A DNA stretch of 64,000 nt from Strongyloides papillosus (lineage: Eukaryota > Nematoda > Chromadorea > Rhabditida > Strongyloididae), in contig SRSI01000079.1 of assembly GCA_005656395.1 (NCBI GenBank), forward strand, positions 1,736,001 through 1,800,000, given 5' to 3'. The notes under the pieces are model-generated. The model was not told where the DNA came from. It ran no database searches and worked only from the letters and a program-made list of their open reading frames with translations. Below, piece after piece: positions 1 to 11,111 of the stretch. The stretch's first letter is position 1, and each line of letters begins with the position of its first letter. A program made the position numbers and the translations under genes.

Positions 1-278
1 TTTGCTTTAAATATAGAAAAATGTTTTATTTAACTAGGTTTTAGTTGTTAAATAAGTAACTAGTTGATGTAATAATCAATTTCTCATAAACAATTAATAC
101 GGTTTTGACCATATATTAATGTAAAGACAGAAAACACTTCTTTATGCTTAATCAAAGCAAAAAAAAACTATTGACTGTATTAAAGACTACAAGTGGTCTG
201 ATTTTTAAACATAAAAAATTTGTTATCTGCTAAATTGTTAAAACATTTTATTAAATACAATAAATACTTTTAAATACA

Positions 279-315
279 TCAGCCTTAGATCCACCTTCGG
301 CAGGTCACGTCTGGT
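279..315 (-). mobile_element. Helitron-like 3' terminus, copy 1
   Basis: Read on the minus strand, this 37-bp stretch carries ACGTGACCTGCCGAAGG, a short hairpin-prone segment, then CTAAGG and CTGA followed by T. A nearly identical stretch lies on the plus strand at 47875-47911, where it ends CTGG followed by T. The two copies share almost nothing beyond these ends. A hairpin just before CTRR-T is the known signature of a Helitron 3' end. A Pif1-type helicase remnant lies about 260 bp upstream on the same strand, which supports the reading. Confidence 0.6.
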
Positions 316-572
316 CTGCAGAGCATATTTTTTTAAAGAATTTTTGTATTAAATTATTACCAAAATATTAGTATTAGCAAAATTTGCCATTCAAAGAAAT
401 AAAAATATACAATTAAAAAAACAATCATTTATTTAAAAATGTTCAAAAAAATTACAATTTAAAAACATTCATTATTTAAAAATGTTCAAAAAATTTTCCT
501 GCTTCATTGTTGTGGTCCTCCATTTGTTCTTCTTCCTCCAGGTCACTTGTGTTTCATATTTCCACTATTTGT

Positions 573-709
573 TCAGAATCTATGCATTAAATATTCTAGT
601 ATAAACAACATTTTTGCTTTATCAGATTCTGTTTTTACAAATAGACAATCAGGACTTTTTACACGTGAAAATGTAACATACAATTGTCCATGTGAAAATA
701 CTGATTTAA
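573..709 (-). pseudogene. Pif1-like (Helitron) helicase, C-terminal fragment
   Basis: The minus strand translates into about 45 residues containing SHGQLYVTFSRVKSPDCLFV, ending at a TGA at 573-575. The pattern HGQxYVxxSR is helicase motif VI of the Pif1/RecD family, which Helitron Rep-Hel proteins carry at their C-terminus. No start codon, Walker motifs or Rep domain are visible upstream, so only the last part of the protein survives. The orientation matches the Helitron-like 3' end at 279-315. A host PIF1 gene fragment is the alternative, but host copies have more protein after this motif. Confidence 0.55.
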
Positions 710-715
710 ATACAT

Positions 716-2119
716 ATATACAATAAACATATCAAATACAAGTATACATATAAATACAATAAAAAATACAGAAAAAAATGAATTAGGGCCATTATAATAA
801 AGGGGACCATAAAAAAATTCCTCCTCCTCACCAAGTTCTGTTACATTCCGTTTGAGTCTTACACGAGATCGACTACAAGCTCCAAGCCCCCTATGATCCT
901 TCGGAAGGCTGTTGGCATCACGTAATCTGAATATTGTTTCTTAAATTTTATTCTAACTAAAATTACCTTTTATTAGGTGTCGCACAATATGTTTGTAGAA
1001 CAAAGCCAACGGCCTTTATTCTTCTTTGATGTCCATTCCTCTTTATCACAGTCAACATTGTAGAAAAAAAAGTGAAAAATTAATACAAATTCTTTTGTTT
1101 TTATAGAAGAAAAAAAAAGACAAGGAGAGAAATAGTGATACTTTTACAATTTCATAATTTTCTTATAAATAACTTGATTAATTGTTAATAAAGAAAATTA
1201 ATGTTGGTGACATTTACTTTATACTGAATCGGATGTGGGCAAGTGATGTTACCTATATATTTGCAGTTTTGTTTTTACATTAGGAAAAGAATTAATCGAC
1301 TAAGAATAATACTTCCTTTTTTATATTGGTGATTAACATAGCTAAATTAAGTTTTTATAGGTAAAACACTACTAAAGTAATAAAAGTTTGCCAGCAAAAA
1401 TACATTAATACTCATGGTATCTATAATTTTTCTTTTTCTTTGTCCATATATAGAAACATTTACAAAATCAACAATAAAAAATAGTTCATTTTTTATTTTA
1501 ATCGACAGTACTTTTAGGAAATCACTTTTTTTCTGCCTCTTTTTTCTTTACAATTCGTTGAATCATTGTCATCCCTGTTCTCACCATTCATATCAATATG
1601 TCTCAACAATGTGTGTATCCTTTTTTGTATCTCTGTATTTTCGGATAGTAAATAAAGTGAAAATAAAATTACTATTTTCACCAATTGCAATCCATATGGA
1701 TTGTCAGAACCCCTAAAGGGTTCCTAAATATCTAAGTTAACACTTAAAATTTAACTTAAACTTTTATTGGAACCAAATATTATCTATAAAAAACAAAATG
1801 TAAAAGTCTGTTTAAGTGTATATATATGTCTGATAAGGTTTCTTCCTTTTTTCTATGGTTTCCCTTTGATTATTACTCCTCAAGGATTTACAGAGAAATT
1901 TATAGAAATCGGATGCAAGAAAGATTTACCATCAACTTTGACAACGATAGAAGATATTATGATAAAATATCTTTTGATAATCATGAACAAGAAGTACTTT
2001 CTGGTAGGGCTGATCCAGCATCTCTTTTTCACATATAATTTACAGTTTAAAAAAATATTATTCATATAGAAAGGTCGCTTGTATAAATATTTTATGGAAA
2101 AAGGTAAAGCTACAACTAT
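716..2119. other. AT-rich region, no confident gene
   Basis: This stretch lies between the helicase remnant and the galactosyltransferase gene. Several open frames of 60-100 codons occur, but they are T- or K-rich and overlap in conflicting frames. A frame on the minus strand around 1500-1650 reads plausibly (acidic then lysine-rich, ending GRKKVIS) but lacks a start, and I do not recognise it. A short inverted repeat GAACCC-CTAAA-GGGTTC lies at about 1708-1724 and has a relative near 48640. Confidence 0.4.
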
Positions 2120-3223
2120 CTATTTTCTAAAATTGTACTTTGAAAATTTTTTTATTAAATCTAATTTTTTGTTAACTTTCAATTTTGTGTCGATATTATC
2201 ACTACTCTCCATCTTATTCAGTCTGGAATCCCTTCCTATTACTTCCATATGGTATAGAAAATACTCTAAAGCATACATCATGTCACCTCTAACGTAGTGG
2301 AAAGTTATTGGAAAATCAGCCACAGCAGTTATTGTAGCACTGTATTCAAATTTTGACCTACAAATAAGTCCCATTTTGAAGCTATCAATTATTGAAGACA
2401 CTGCCCTTAGAGGATCCAATGCATTAAACAAAACCCTATCCCTACTATCAAGACTCGTACTTGGTATCACACCTAACTTTTCTAAACATAGCCCAACTTC
2501 AAGATCATCAAAGGCTTCATCTGTCTGTCTACAATATTTTGAGTCACCAAAACCCTTTTCAACTAACTCTTTGACAGTTTTCTTACTCATAACATAACCA
2601 GCTCCACCACTGTTGTATGCATGAGGGTCAGATTTACCACCTTCTGCCATTCTGAAACCATGATAACCATGCTTGTTTGGATCCTCATTCAACAGGAAAG
2701 CCCTCAAATTCTCCATAATAACGTACGTATCATCATCTGCCTTGATATACCAATCGTACTTGTCACCATACTTTCTCCAAACATGGCTCAACGTATTTTT
2801 CATCTTCCCAAAAGAGAATGAATATCCATCGTTGTGATAAGCCTTGAAAGTCGGGATATCTTCGCTCTCCTCTCCAGATCCAAAGATATGGTTGTCGCAT
2901 CTCTTTACCCATGTCTGCTTCTGAAGTATGGCTCTTTCTCTATTGACTTTTGACGTCAGAATGATGCAAAATATTTTCACTTTTTTTGCCATCTCTGAGT
3001 TTACTTCGTTGAATACTGGCAAAGAAAAAGTTGCAAAAAAATATAAGAAATATAACTTACCTGAATCATCGAAAGAATCGTCGAAACGTTTTTCATCCTC
3101 CGACTTTGTAATATTATTCTCTTCACCATGTAAGACACAAACAATTACAAGAAAAATTAATAAAGTACAACGAATTAAAATAGCATAGGGAAACTTGTTT
3201 TTACTTATCATTTCACAAGTCAT
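2120..3223 (-). CDS. Core 1 beta-1,3-galactosyltransferase (T-synthase, C1GALT1-like)
   Basis: The product should be a type II Golgi membrane enzyme that adds galactose to GalNAc-Ser/Thr, making the core 1 O-glycan. A hydrophobic signal anchor lies at about residues 13-32. Family motifs follow: a QTWVKRCD segment, WYIKADDDTYVIMENL with the metal-binding DDD, YNSGGAGYVMSKK, and an EDxxxGxC-like DDLEVGLCLEKLGV. The frame is open throughout, but 3016-3060 (45 bp, GTAAGT...TTGCCAG on the minus strand) has perfect splice sites. It encodes a hydrophobic stretch absent from the family, so it is most likely an in-frame intron. Exons are then 3061-3223 and 2120-3015, giving 352 aa, close to the family size. 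A polypeptide GalNAc-transferase acting one step earlier is at 23851-25650. Confidence 0.9.
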   Translation of the reverse strand: MTCEMISKNKFPYAILIRCTLLIFLVIVCVLHGEENNITKSEDEKRFDDSFDDSGKLYFLYFFATFSLPVFNEVNSEMAKKVKIFCIILTSKVNRERAILQKQTWVKRCDNHIFGSGEESEDIPTFKAYHNDGYSFSFGKMKNTLSHVWRKYGDKYDWYIKADDDTYVIMENLRAFLLNEDPNKHGYHGFRMAEGGKSDPHAYNSGGAGYVMSKKTVKELVEKGFGDSKYCRQTDEAFDDLEVGLCLEKLGVIPSTSLDSRDRVLFNALDPLRAVSSIIDSFKMGLICRSKFEYSATITAVADFPITFHYVRGDMMYALEYFLYHMEVIGRDSRLNKMESSDNIDTKLKVNKKLDLIKKFSKYNFRK

Positions 3224-4084
3224 TTTCTTTTCAAAATAATAACAATAAATTAATTTTTAAAAGTAATTTGCATAAATCATTTTAATAGTAAAATATTTAT
3301 TTAATTTTAATATAACAGTCTGTGTTCATATCAAAAAGAAATATCCTCCACCAAAAATGTGACAACGATTTAAAATGCAACAAATAGTTGATAATTGATA
3401 CAAAAATTTCTTTCTACCAACACGAAAACCCATCCTTATGTGCAATTTTATTTCAAATACCTCGTTTTTATGTCAAATACTGAATTCATGAAATAGAAAT
3501 CCGATTTTTAAGTAGTTTATTTTAATCTCAATTCCCACGATTGCCAGACACTACATTCGAAGTCCCATTGATACTGAAATCCATATGTGAATACAACAAA
3601 AAGCAACCGTATGAAGAAGAGTCCACCATGGGATAGTATAAACCTTCCGTTAGGAGTGAAAATGGTGGGAAAATACACCTAATGAAAATAGTAGTAACCA
3701 ACATAGACTGATTTGCACCAGGAAATTTGCCAAATGGTACGAATAACACTTATCATCTGGTTGATCAAAATAATATTGAAAAGTATATACTTCTTCTCAA
3801 TGTACCGAGTGCCACCAAAAACTAAGGAACAAACGTATGTATGTACCCTTAAAAATGATACACAAGGAGAAAGTTATCCATGAAGACACCGACACATGCT
3901 CCTCTATACTATTGTGAACAAAATTTTAAAGGTCATTGAATACCTATTGAAACTGATAATTACTATCGAATAACAAACAGAAGATGAGTAGATCTAAAGA
4001 TGGAAATTAAGCCCACTCGGAAAATTGTTTCAAAATACAATCATACGACGCACAGTGAATTATTGAAAAGAAATAAAGGATTAC
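3224..4084. other. Intergenic, AT-rich
   Basis: This is the upstream region of the minus-strand galactosyltransferase gene. It contains only one short open frame (73 codons, minus strand, 3528-3749), with no recognisable product. Nothing further is visible. Confidence 0.5.
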
Positions 4085-4980
4085 CTTTAGAATAGTGGAC
4101 TCATTAAAATTTTAAATTTTAATTGAAATTAATTTACTTAATATGCATATTTATAAATGTATATAATAGCTAATGATGTTTTTACTAAATTTACCATATT
4201 AAAAAAGTTAGATTTTTTAAAGTTGATGACACCTTTTCGTTTAACTCTTTAAAACATTAAATATTGTAAAAATGAGTTTTTATATAAGAAAAGCTTATTT
4301 GAATGAAAAATAAATTATTCTTTAAAAATTATAAAAATACTTTCGAATTCATTTTTTTAAATTAAAAAAAGAACTTTTAAAATTGACTTTTTTGCTCAGA
4401 AAAATAAATGGAAGCGGTGTCAACACATTTTTAATAAACTAAAGATTTGCTAGATAACTTTTGGTTAATTATTAAACTTAAGAAATTGTGTTAATGAATT
4501 AATTTTGCAGAATTTTTGTATCTAATTCTATACGGTGTGTCTAATGACAGCAGTGACCGATAATAAGAATCCAATGCTTTAGCTTTATCAAAAAATGGTT
4601 GAAACCTTTTTTTAAAAAAATCATAAGAAATTGGTAATTAAAACTAGAATAAATTTTAGTATTTTTGTTAATATATTAGGTATTTTGAAACAAGAGTTCA
4701 AAAATCGTAGTAATACAATAACTTACTGCAAAAAAAGCATGTTTAGCTAGAAAATTGCATATAGGGGCAAAAAATGGTTAAGAATTAAGAGGTGTCACCA
4801 ACTCTAAAATTGAGCCATTGATTCAAAAAATTCAATGTAGCAAAAAAATTTTGTTTTGCTTCAAAAGCTACAAAATGTACTTAAATATGAATTTTTATGC
4901 ATATTCATCAAAAAAATATATTTTATCGCCCAAAAAATAGCTTATTTAATGATATATAAAATGCGTCCACTATTCTAAAG
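4085..4980. mobile_element. MITE-like non-autonomous DNA element
   Basis: The segment is bounded by 16-bp perfect terminal inverted repeats: CTTTAGAATAGTGGAC at 4085-4100 and its exact reverse complement at 4965-4980. A second, subterminal inverted pair, AGTTGATGACACCT (about 4221-4234) against AGGTGTCACCAACT (about 4790-4803), sits at similar distances from the ends. The interior is AT-rich with no transposase frame. Flanks are TTAC on the left and TTCA on the right, so no clean target-site duplication is seen and the superfamily cannot be assigned. Further GGTGTCA motifs occur at about 4414 and 5118, the last outside the element. Confidence 0.6.
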
Positions 4981-5382
4981 TTCAGCCTACAACATCTAAA
5001 AAAATGATAAGAATTAAATTGATAGAGTTATCATATCTTCTAAATTTTGATATATTAAAGACCAACATAAAAAGTACTTTTTAACAAGTATTTCTAAAAA
5101 ACTTTGTTTAAAAAAATGGTGTCACGATTTCTTGTCTCCCAAAGCCGTAGAACATACACGTTATCATATTATCAAACAATTGTAATAGTATAAAAGGTAG
5201 AAAAAGAAAAAATAACCACATTTTTTACCTATTTGTAATTAAATAATAATATGTGAATATTAAAAATATAAATATTATTATATAAAATTTGAATGTGATT
5301 TTAACATTCATATGTGGGTAACGCCATCTAATAAATTGTATCACTTACTTATTTTACTACCATTTACAGTTGATTATAAAAT

Positions 5383-5850
5383 ATGGATGATGCAAAACAA
5401 ATAACGTTTGTCGAGTTAATGACAGTTGATATTGTTAGAAAACATATCTTGAAATACGTTGTAAAACTTAGTGATATCGAAAATCTGGCGAAAATGTGTA
5501 AATTTCTTTGTTTGACAATTAGAGGAGATACAATTGGGAGAGATATTATTCGGCTTCGTGATTATCAGTTTTTAAATGTTATATGTAAACGGAGTTTCAA
5601 AAATGCCTGTGAACACCCAATATTGGAAAGAGTCAATATTATTAAAGAAAACTATGTTTGTAAGGAATTCGAAGAAAGGAACCGACATTATGAGGAAACA
5701 ATTATCACAGGAAATCAAACATTTTTTACTATCAAACGTAATATTGGGACGTATGCTCCCGTGAAATGTGATTCGTTAGCTCAAAAAATTGCAGAGGAAT
5801 TCATGTTAAATCACCAATCAAGAGATGATGTGGAAACTTTACATTTTTAA
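5383..5850 (+). CDS. Hypothetical protein with F-box-like N-terminus
   Basis: This is a single-exon frame of 155 aa starting at the first ATG after an AT-rich leader. Residues about 13-50 (VRKHILKYVVKLSDIENL then CKFLC) have the hydrophobic spacing of an F-box: paired helices, then a leucine-rich turn and a conserved Cys. The remainder is charged and unrecognised. No signal peptide or membrane segment is visible. An F-box adaptor in an SCF ubiquitin ligase would fit the many F-box genes of nematodes, but this is inference from a weak pattern. A polyadenylation-type AATAAA lies about 140 bp downstream. Confidence 0.5.
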   Translation: MDDAKQITFVELMTVDIVRKHILKYVVKLSDIENLAKMCKFLCLTIRGDTIGRDIIRLRDYQFLNVICKRSFKNACEHPILERVNIIKENYVCKEFEERNRHYEETIITGNQTFFTIKRNIGTYAPVKCDSLAQKIAEEFMLNHQSRDDVETLHF

Positions 5851-6382
5851 ATAGTCAACAATGGGATAAATTTTAGTTAAAGAGCTCTTTATTTTAGTGG
5901 CTCAAATTTAAATTTTCTTTTTTTTTATATTTTATTATGTATATATTGTAATTAATGATTTTTTTGTATATATTGCATTTGATGTATGTAATAAAATTGT
6001 TAACGATCTAGTAAATTTTTAAAAAATATTTTTAAGTTTAAAAATTTATCCTAACTGTAGCTTTTAGTACAACCAACAAATATTAATTTTTCTTTAGTCG
6101 AGTGTAACAAAATGTTCCCTATTTTTACATTAATAAGTGGTTGTGAATGTATCAATTGTTTAAGCAAAATATATTATTTCACATTTGTTTCCTTTTTAGG
6201 CGACTAAAGCATATTTATATAAAAAATTTTCCGAAATTGAAGCAAAAAAAGAATGTTGCAAAAAAACCTTCAAAAACTACAAGCTATTCATATATATGAT
6301 TATTTATCATTATATATTATAAAAATACCCTTTGTAGGAAGTTAAATGTCAAATTTATTTTTGTTTTAAGAAGGACCCTTAA
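5851..6382. other. Intergenic, AT-rich
   Basis: This stretch holds the probable 3' end of the preceding gene (AATAAAATTG near 5989). Nothing else is recognisable. Confidence 0.5.
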
Positions 6383-7113
6383 ACTAAAATTTATGTATTC
6401 TGTGATTATCATAGTGTTAAAATTAAATTAGAAGTAGAATCAAAGTATTTTGTTATTGTGGAAAAATCTATAACTACTGCAAGTCATGGTAATGCACGAT
6501 TCTTGATAAATAACTTGATAACATATTATAGACTATTTATTGGTAATTTTACGCTTTCCTTGAAGTGCATAAAAATCTTTGGGTTTTATGAAAACTCTGA
6601 AGTATTAATATTAAATTTTCTTGATTTTAACATCAGTGATGACGCACCAAAGATACTTTTATGTCAGATCTTAAAAACTATTCTATTAGAAGTTGCAGGA
6701 AATTAAAAAAAGATTATATACAATATTTTAAAAATTCTAGTAAGCATATAATATACTGAGAAAATGTTAAGGAATAACTTAATATTTATTGCATCACTAA
6801 TGCCTAATAAAGTTGAAAGACTAAAAATGGTTATCATTTATCAAGTAAGATAACAAAGAAGTTAAATGAATATATGACAAATATTAAAATAACAACAGTC
6901 CATGATGGAGAATTCAAGGATAATGACTTTCTTAATGCTTCAAAAATCTTGATATTTTTACAAAAATGGGAAATCGTATCATTGAAATTCCCAAAACAAT
7001 TACATTTTTTATCGAAGGCAATAGATATTATGATTCTGATCCATGTAAGAAGGAGGCTATATAAATTCAACATTAATGTGTTTAAGTTTTTGGGTCTAAA
7101 TATAAATTACTAA
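6383..7113 (+). pseudogene. Degenerate protein-coding remnant, unrecognised
   Basis: Two open stretches on the plus strand (6383-6706 and about 6830-7113) read like protein rather than noise, with segments such as FLINNLITYYRLFIGNF and FLNASKILIFLQKWEIVSLK. They are separated by stop codons, lack a convincing start and show no good splice pair joining them. The leucine- and phenylalanine-rich pattern is loosely like the C-terminal part of the F-box family at 15-20 kb, but I cannot align them with confidence. A decayed member of an F-box/LRR-like family is the best guess. Confidence 0.25.
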
Positions 7114-7546
7114 ATAGAGTGGACCACCCATTGATAGCAAAGTTTTTTCTATAGCAAATGCCTTCCTTTTTCAATTTTTTATATGATCCTGTAAAAAAAG
7201 TATTTGTCGAAGTTGAATCGTTGCTATCGCCATATATCCTACTCTAAATTTAACTCTCAACCCATATAGATCGAGTTTTGACACAAAACTCAACTACAAC
7301 AAGGTTGATTATAGACATATAAACTCAACTGCGAGTTGAGATTAGATATTTTTGGGTGGGAGGGAAAGGTTGAGTTTTATTTCTCCCATAGGAAGGGCAA
7401 CAAAGAACTACTTAGAAGATGTTCTGAAAGATTTTTGGGGAGTTTGTAAAATAGCTTTTTTTTTAAATGAGGCTATAATACATTTCCAATATATACACCA
7501 GCTGATTAAAGCTTGTGTATATACTCCCAACTTTGTTGAAATCACT
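7114..7546. other. Intergenic with short palindromic motifs
   Basis: Several short copies of CTCAACT/AGTTGAG occur, including the palindrome CTCAACTGCGAGTTGAG around 7325-7341. A 73-codon frame at 7352-7573 overlaps the start of the next remnant and is not convincing. Confidence 0.35.
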
Positions 7547-7887
7547 ATGGCCACTGAAACAGTAACTACTTAGAAACGAAGAAGAATAGAAAGTAAGTTA
7601 TATATAAAGAAATATTTTATATTTTTTTCCAGAAATTTTTGAAAATTTACGTCTAAATGATCAAAAGAAAAGGAAGGAGGATTACGGAAATTAGTTAAGG
7701 AGAAATACCTCAAACAAAAGAGGGAGAAAAATAAGAAATAAAAAAGAAAAAATAAAGGAGAAGAAGAAAACTTTCAGAAATGATGGATGCAAAGACAGAA
7801 AAGGGAGGACACCTCAAACCCACCCCAATTTTTAATTTCAATTACAATGGGAATATTGGAAAAAAGGTTGTAGTTCATAAAAAATAA
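7547..7887 (+). pseudogene. Small basic-protein gene, broken copy 1
   Basis: This is a paralogue of the gene at 47950-48250 with the same structure. Exon 1 begins MATETVTT, a 40-bp intron lies at 7593-7632 (GTAAGT...TTCCAG), and exon 2 begins with the phase-1 codon and reads KIFENLRLND. A TAG at 7571-7573 falls where copy 2 has CAA, and a further stop follows soon after in exon 2, so the copy is dead. The end of the region, in another frame, encodes NYNGNIGKKVVVHKK then TAA at 7885-7887; the same C-terminal pattern exists at the other locus. The function is unknown, and the lysine/arginine-rich composition suggests nucleic-acid binding. Confidence 0.55.
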
Positions 7888-7959
7888 TTAAGAAATCGTA
7901 TCTTTTTTTAAAGTATTTTTGTTTATCTATTATATGATAATAAAAGTTTAAATTTTTCA

Positions 7960-8290
7960 GTATTTTTTAAGTTTATTTGTATGATTTTTCGGTAAATCCT
8001 TTTTTTAATTTGAGTTGTGTCTTTCAAAACAATAATAAACCAAAAAATTTTAATAACCTTGAGGTAAGATATTTATGATAAAATATTACATAAAAGGTGT
8101 ACGGAAAATAAAGGTTTTTTAAAGATAATTTAGCTAATTATGATCTGAAACTTTTGAAACCCATTTTTCCTCCTAAGTTAGAAAAAAAAAACACACTTTT
8201 TTGCTATTTACTCACTAAAATCGGTTGAGTTTAAAGAGAGTTATGAGAAAGACAAAATTTTTTTTTATTTCTTTTATTATAGATACTTGT
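7960..8290 (+). repeat. Single dispersed copy of the ~525-bp repeat family
   Basis: Positions about 8000-8150 are a close copy of 49440-49585 (shared TGTCTTTMAAAACAATAATA, then a matching run including ATGATAAAATATTACA). Positions 8160-8250 match the segments at 50130, 50650 and 62620 (CTAAGTTAGAAAAAA, then GAGTTATGAG-type ends). The copy lies just downstream of the broken basic-protein gene, the same order as at the 48-50 kb locus. The two loci therefore probably derive from one mobile or duplicated unit. Confidence 0.6.
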
Positions 8291-9492
8291 TCAAATATGA
8301 TTGTAAAGAATTTTAATTTAAATAAATGTGATATTAATTTTACTGCTTTAATTTGTGTTTACTACAAAGGATGTTTCTATTATTTATTTTAAGGTACGGG
8401 ATTTTGAAAAAGAGATGGTACTTATAAAACCTTGTTAAAATAATGACTTATTCATTCTTTCTATTTTCGATTTAATAAAATTGTATTAACTGATCCTATG
8501 TAGAATTTACAGTTTAATTAGCATGAAATTGAAACTGTTAATTCTAAGATTTCATAGATTTCAACTAAGACAACAAGCCAATTTATTTTACAAAATTGAC
8601 ATGTCTTAAAATTCTCAAAGTTGGTTGATAAAAAAGAAGATGAGATTGTTGTAATTTCATGTAAATTAACTTAAGAAGAGAAATAAATCTTAATAAATTT
8701 TATTAATAATGGGCATTGCTTGCAATATTTTATCTTTATTAATCATTAAAACCTTTAAAATTCTAAAAATTTATTACTTTTTTTTATAGCGGTATAAAAT
8801 GCTTTATTTTTATGTTTTGTTATTATATTACTTAAGTACGGCTTCATAGATAGATCTTGAAATATATTGTACAAACCACTAAGCTATCATAAAAACATAA
8901 CATCATAAAAATACCAAGCTTGCAAAAATTTAAATTATTTCAAAACGATTATTAATATTGATAACTAAATAATAATTATTCATCTTTTTCATACTAAAGT
9001 GTATTTCGATCTCCAGTTTCATGAAAAAAGTCTTTGGTATTAGTAAAGGTATTTTTACGATCTTTTATACGGATATTTATTATACTTTTCTGATAAAGAA
9101 ATAAAATATTTAAGTTTTATTAGCCAATTATTATAGTACTGATAAGAAATAAAATATTAGCATACATGTTTACGATGGATAAATAAATAATGCTGTAGAA
9201 GATTCTTGTAAGGTTAATGATAAAAATTTTGTAATATTTCCATAAAAATTATAAAAATTCATTGATAATGATATTGAATCTTGCAGAATGAATGAATGTT
9301 TCTCCGCATATTTGTAGTATTATCAATTTTTTAAAGTTATGTATGATACAACTTTATTTTTATTAATGTGATAAGATGTTAAACTTATTACGATAGTGTT
9401 AACTTCATTTTAAAGTTCAAGAAATTCTAATTGAATGTTCATAAGTAACATTCTTGAGTTTTCATATACAACTAATATTTTAATTTTTAGAA
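8291..9492. other. Upstream region of the first IgGFc-domain gene
   Basis: AT-rich sequence with no gene visible. The last bases, TAATTTTTAG directly before AAATG at 9491, look like a splice acceptor. With no upstream exon in sight this is probably a trans-splice (spliced-leader) acceptor. Confidence 0.45.
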
Positions 9493-11111
9493 ATGAAAGT
9501 ATTAGCTCAAATTGTTCTTTTATTATCCTTAACATTAGGAACTATTTATGGTACCGCCAATACAGATGGAACAGAATTTGTAACATCATTTTTATATAAA
9601 AATGCTCCAGATCCACAAAATTTTGAATTCTCTCTATATTTCCTACCTATAACAAACACAACTACTTCTGTTACTTATCAATATTGGTCAATAATCAATT
9701 CAAAAATGGTAAATACTACTTTTACTGCTAAATACAAAGATTCTAATAAGGTAATTATTATTAAGATAACCTGAAAAAAAAAGTTATAATTTATTTGTAG
9801 CACATTTTCGCTTATAATGACGTTATCACCGATGGACATTATGGTGATGGTCAACCAAAGAATATGACTGATCCAAGAATCTACATCACTTCAACAGCTC
9901 CAATAAAAGTAATAGCTAGAGTTGTCAATCTTGTCACCAAACAAGGAGACATGTATTTAGTTCCATCAACATCATTTGCCTCCACAAAATTCCTTTTCAA
10001 ACTACCAGAACCAGTCTTAGGTAGAGAGCAAGTTGTTCATTTATTAGCACTACCAAACAGAGATGTTAATGCTCAAGTTATCGTCACTGGACCACAAGGA
10101 CACAATTTAGTTAATCAAACAGTAAAACTTAATGGAGCCTTAGGAGGAAATCAAATAATTCTTCCAATAACCACAATCGACATTGGTCCATCAATTTACA
10201 TATCATCTGATCAACCAATGGTTGTTATTGGAGCTGTCATCTGTGCAAACTTGAATGCATTCAATGTTAATGCTCCATCATCAAATAACACCTGTGATTA
10301 TGCTGCTTATTTCCCACAACAAATAGGTACCTGGGATTGTACTTCAAGTCTTACTACACCAGATCAAAGAGTTACAGTTGGAGATCATACAGCTAATATT
10401 ATTGTTTCTCCAGCAGACTCAACATGTGGTTCCTCTATTCCGGTTTCCGTTTTCTCAAATGTTAATCCAACAAATGGTTTACAACAAAAACTTACACCAA
10501 AATTAGTTTCAAGATACCAAATTGTCCATTCATACATCTCTGAATTAGCTGTTTCATCATCAAATGTTTTACTTTCAATGACACGTGTTGGAACACCAAG
10601 AGCAACAAAAAATGCCACCTTAAATGGTATCTATATGCATTATGTACCAGATACAACACAATATTGGAGTGGAGAGACACAATTTGTCGCTGTAACCCAA
10701 GGTGATATGTTAGAAGTTTACGTTGAGAATCTCCAAGCCAATGATACATTAACATTAGATGGTGTTCCAATGTTCCAAGGTATTATCAATCCACGTGTTA
10801 TAAATTCCTTTAATAATGTTTATACGGTAATTGAATTTCAACTCCCATATGTAGGTGTTCACACATTCTCTTCAACAGCTAGATACATTGGATATGTTAT
10901 CAGCAAACCAGATAATGTTACAAATACTGGATATGGTTATATTATAGGATTCGGTGCAACAAATTTAGGAGGCAATGGAAACAGTGGAAGTACTGCATCT
11001 CCAACCTCGATACCTATGATGACAACAACTAAAAGCAGTTCCTCAATTGCATTATCAACAATTTTGATAGTTATGTCAGCTTTCAAATTCCTCCTATCAT
11101 ATCTTAATTAA
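9493..11111 (+). CDS. Secreted/GPI-type IgGFc-binding-domain protein, paralogue 1
   Basis: Two exons, 9493-9750 and 9801-11111, are separated by a 50-bp phase-0 intron (GTAATT...TTTGTAG), giving 522 aa. The protein begins with a signal peptide (KVLAQIVLLLSLTLGTIYG) followed by DGTEFVTSFLY. It continues with the long beta-rich region typical of nematode proteins carrying the IgGFc-binding N-terminal domain: VTDPRIYI-type, GDMYLVP, CDYAAYFPQQIGTWDC and GYVISKPDNV motifs. A Ser/Thr-rich stretch and a hydrophobic tail follow, suggesting a GPI anchor or C-terminal membrane segment. Many N-glycosylation sequons are present. It is one of three paralogues (11539-13223, 21467-23159) that share the intron position exactly. 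The role is probably extracellular adhesion or mucin-like; the ligand is unknown. Confidence 0.85.

Noticed and set aside
1414..1716. 100-codon plus-strand frame, Phe/Ser/Leu-rich
   Set aside because: Composition is that of T-rich noncoding DNA, with no start context and no recognisable domain. The minus strand in the same place reads more like protein but is also incomplete.
1767..2069. Overlapping plus-strand frames near the 3' end of the T-synthase gene, one loosely like a sulfatase-type (DUF229) C-terminus
   Set aside because: Two frames compete, there is no gene context, and the resemblance is too weak to name.
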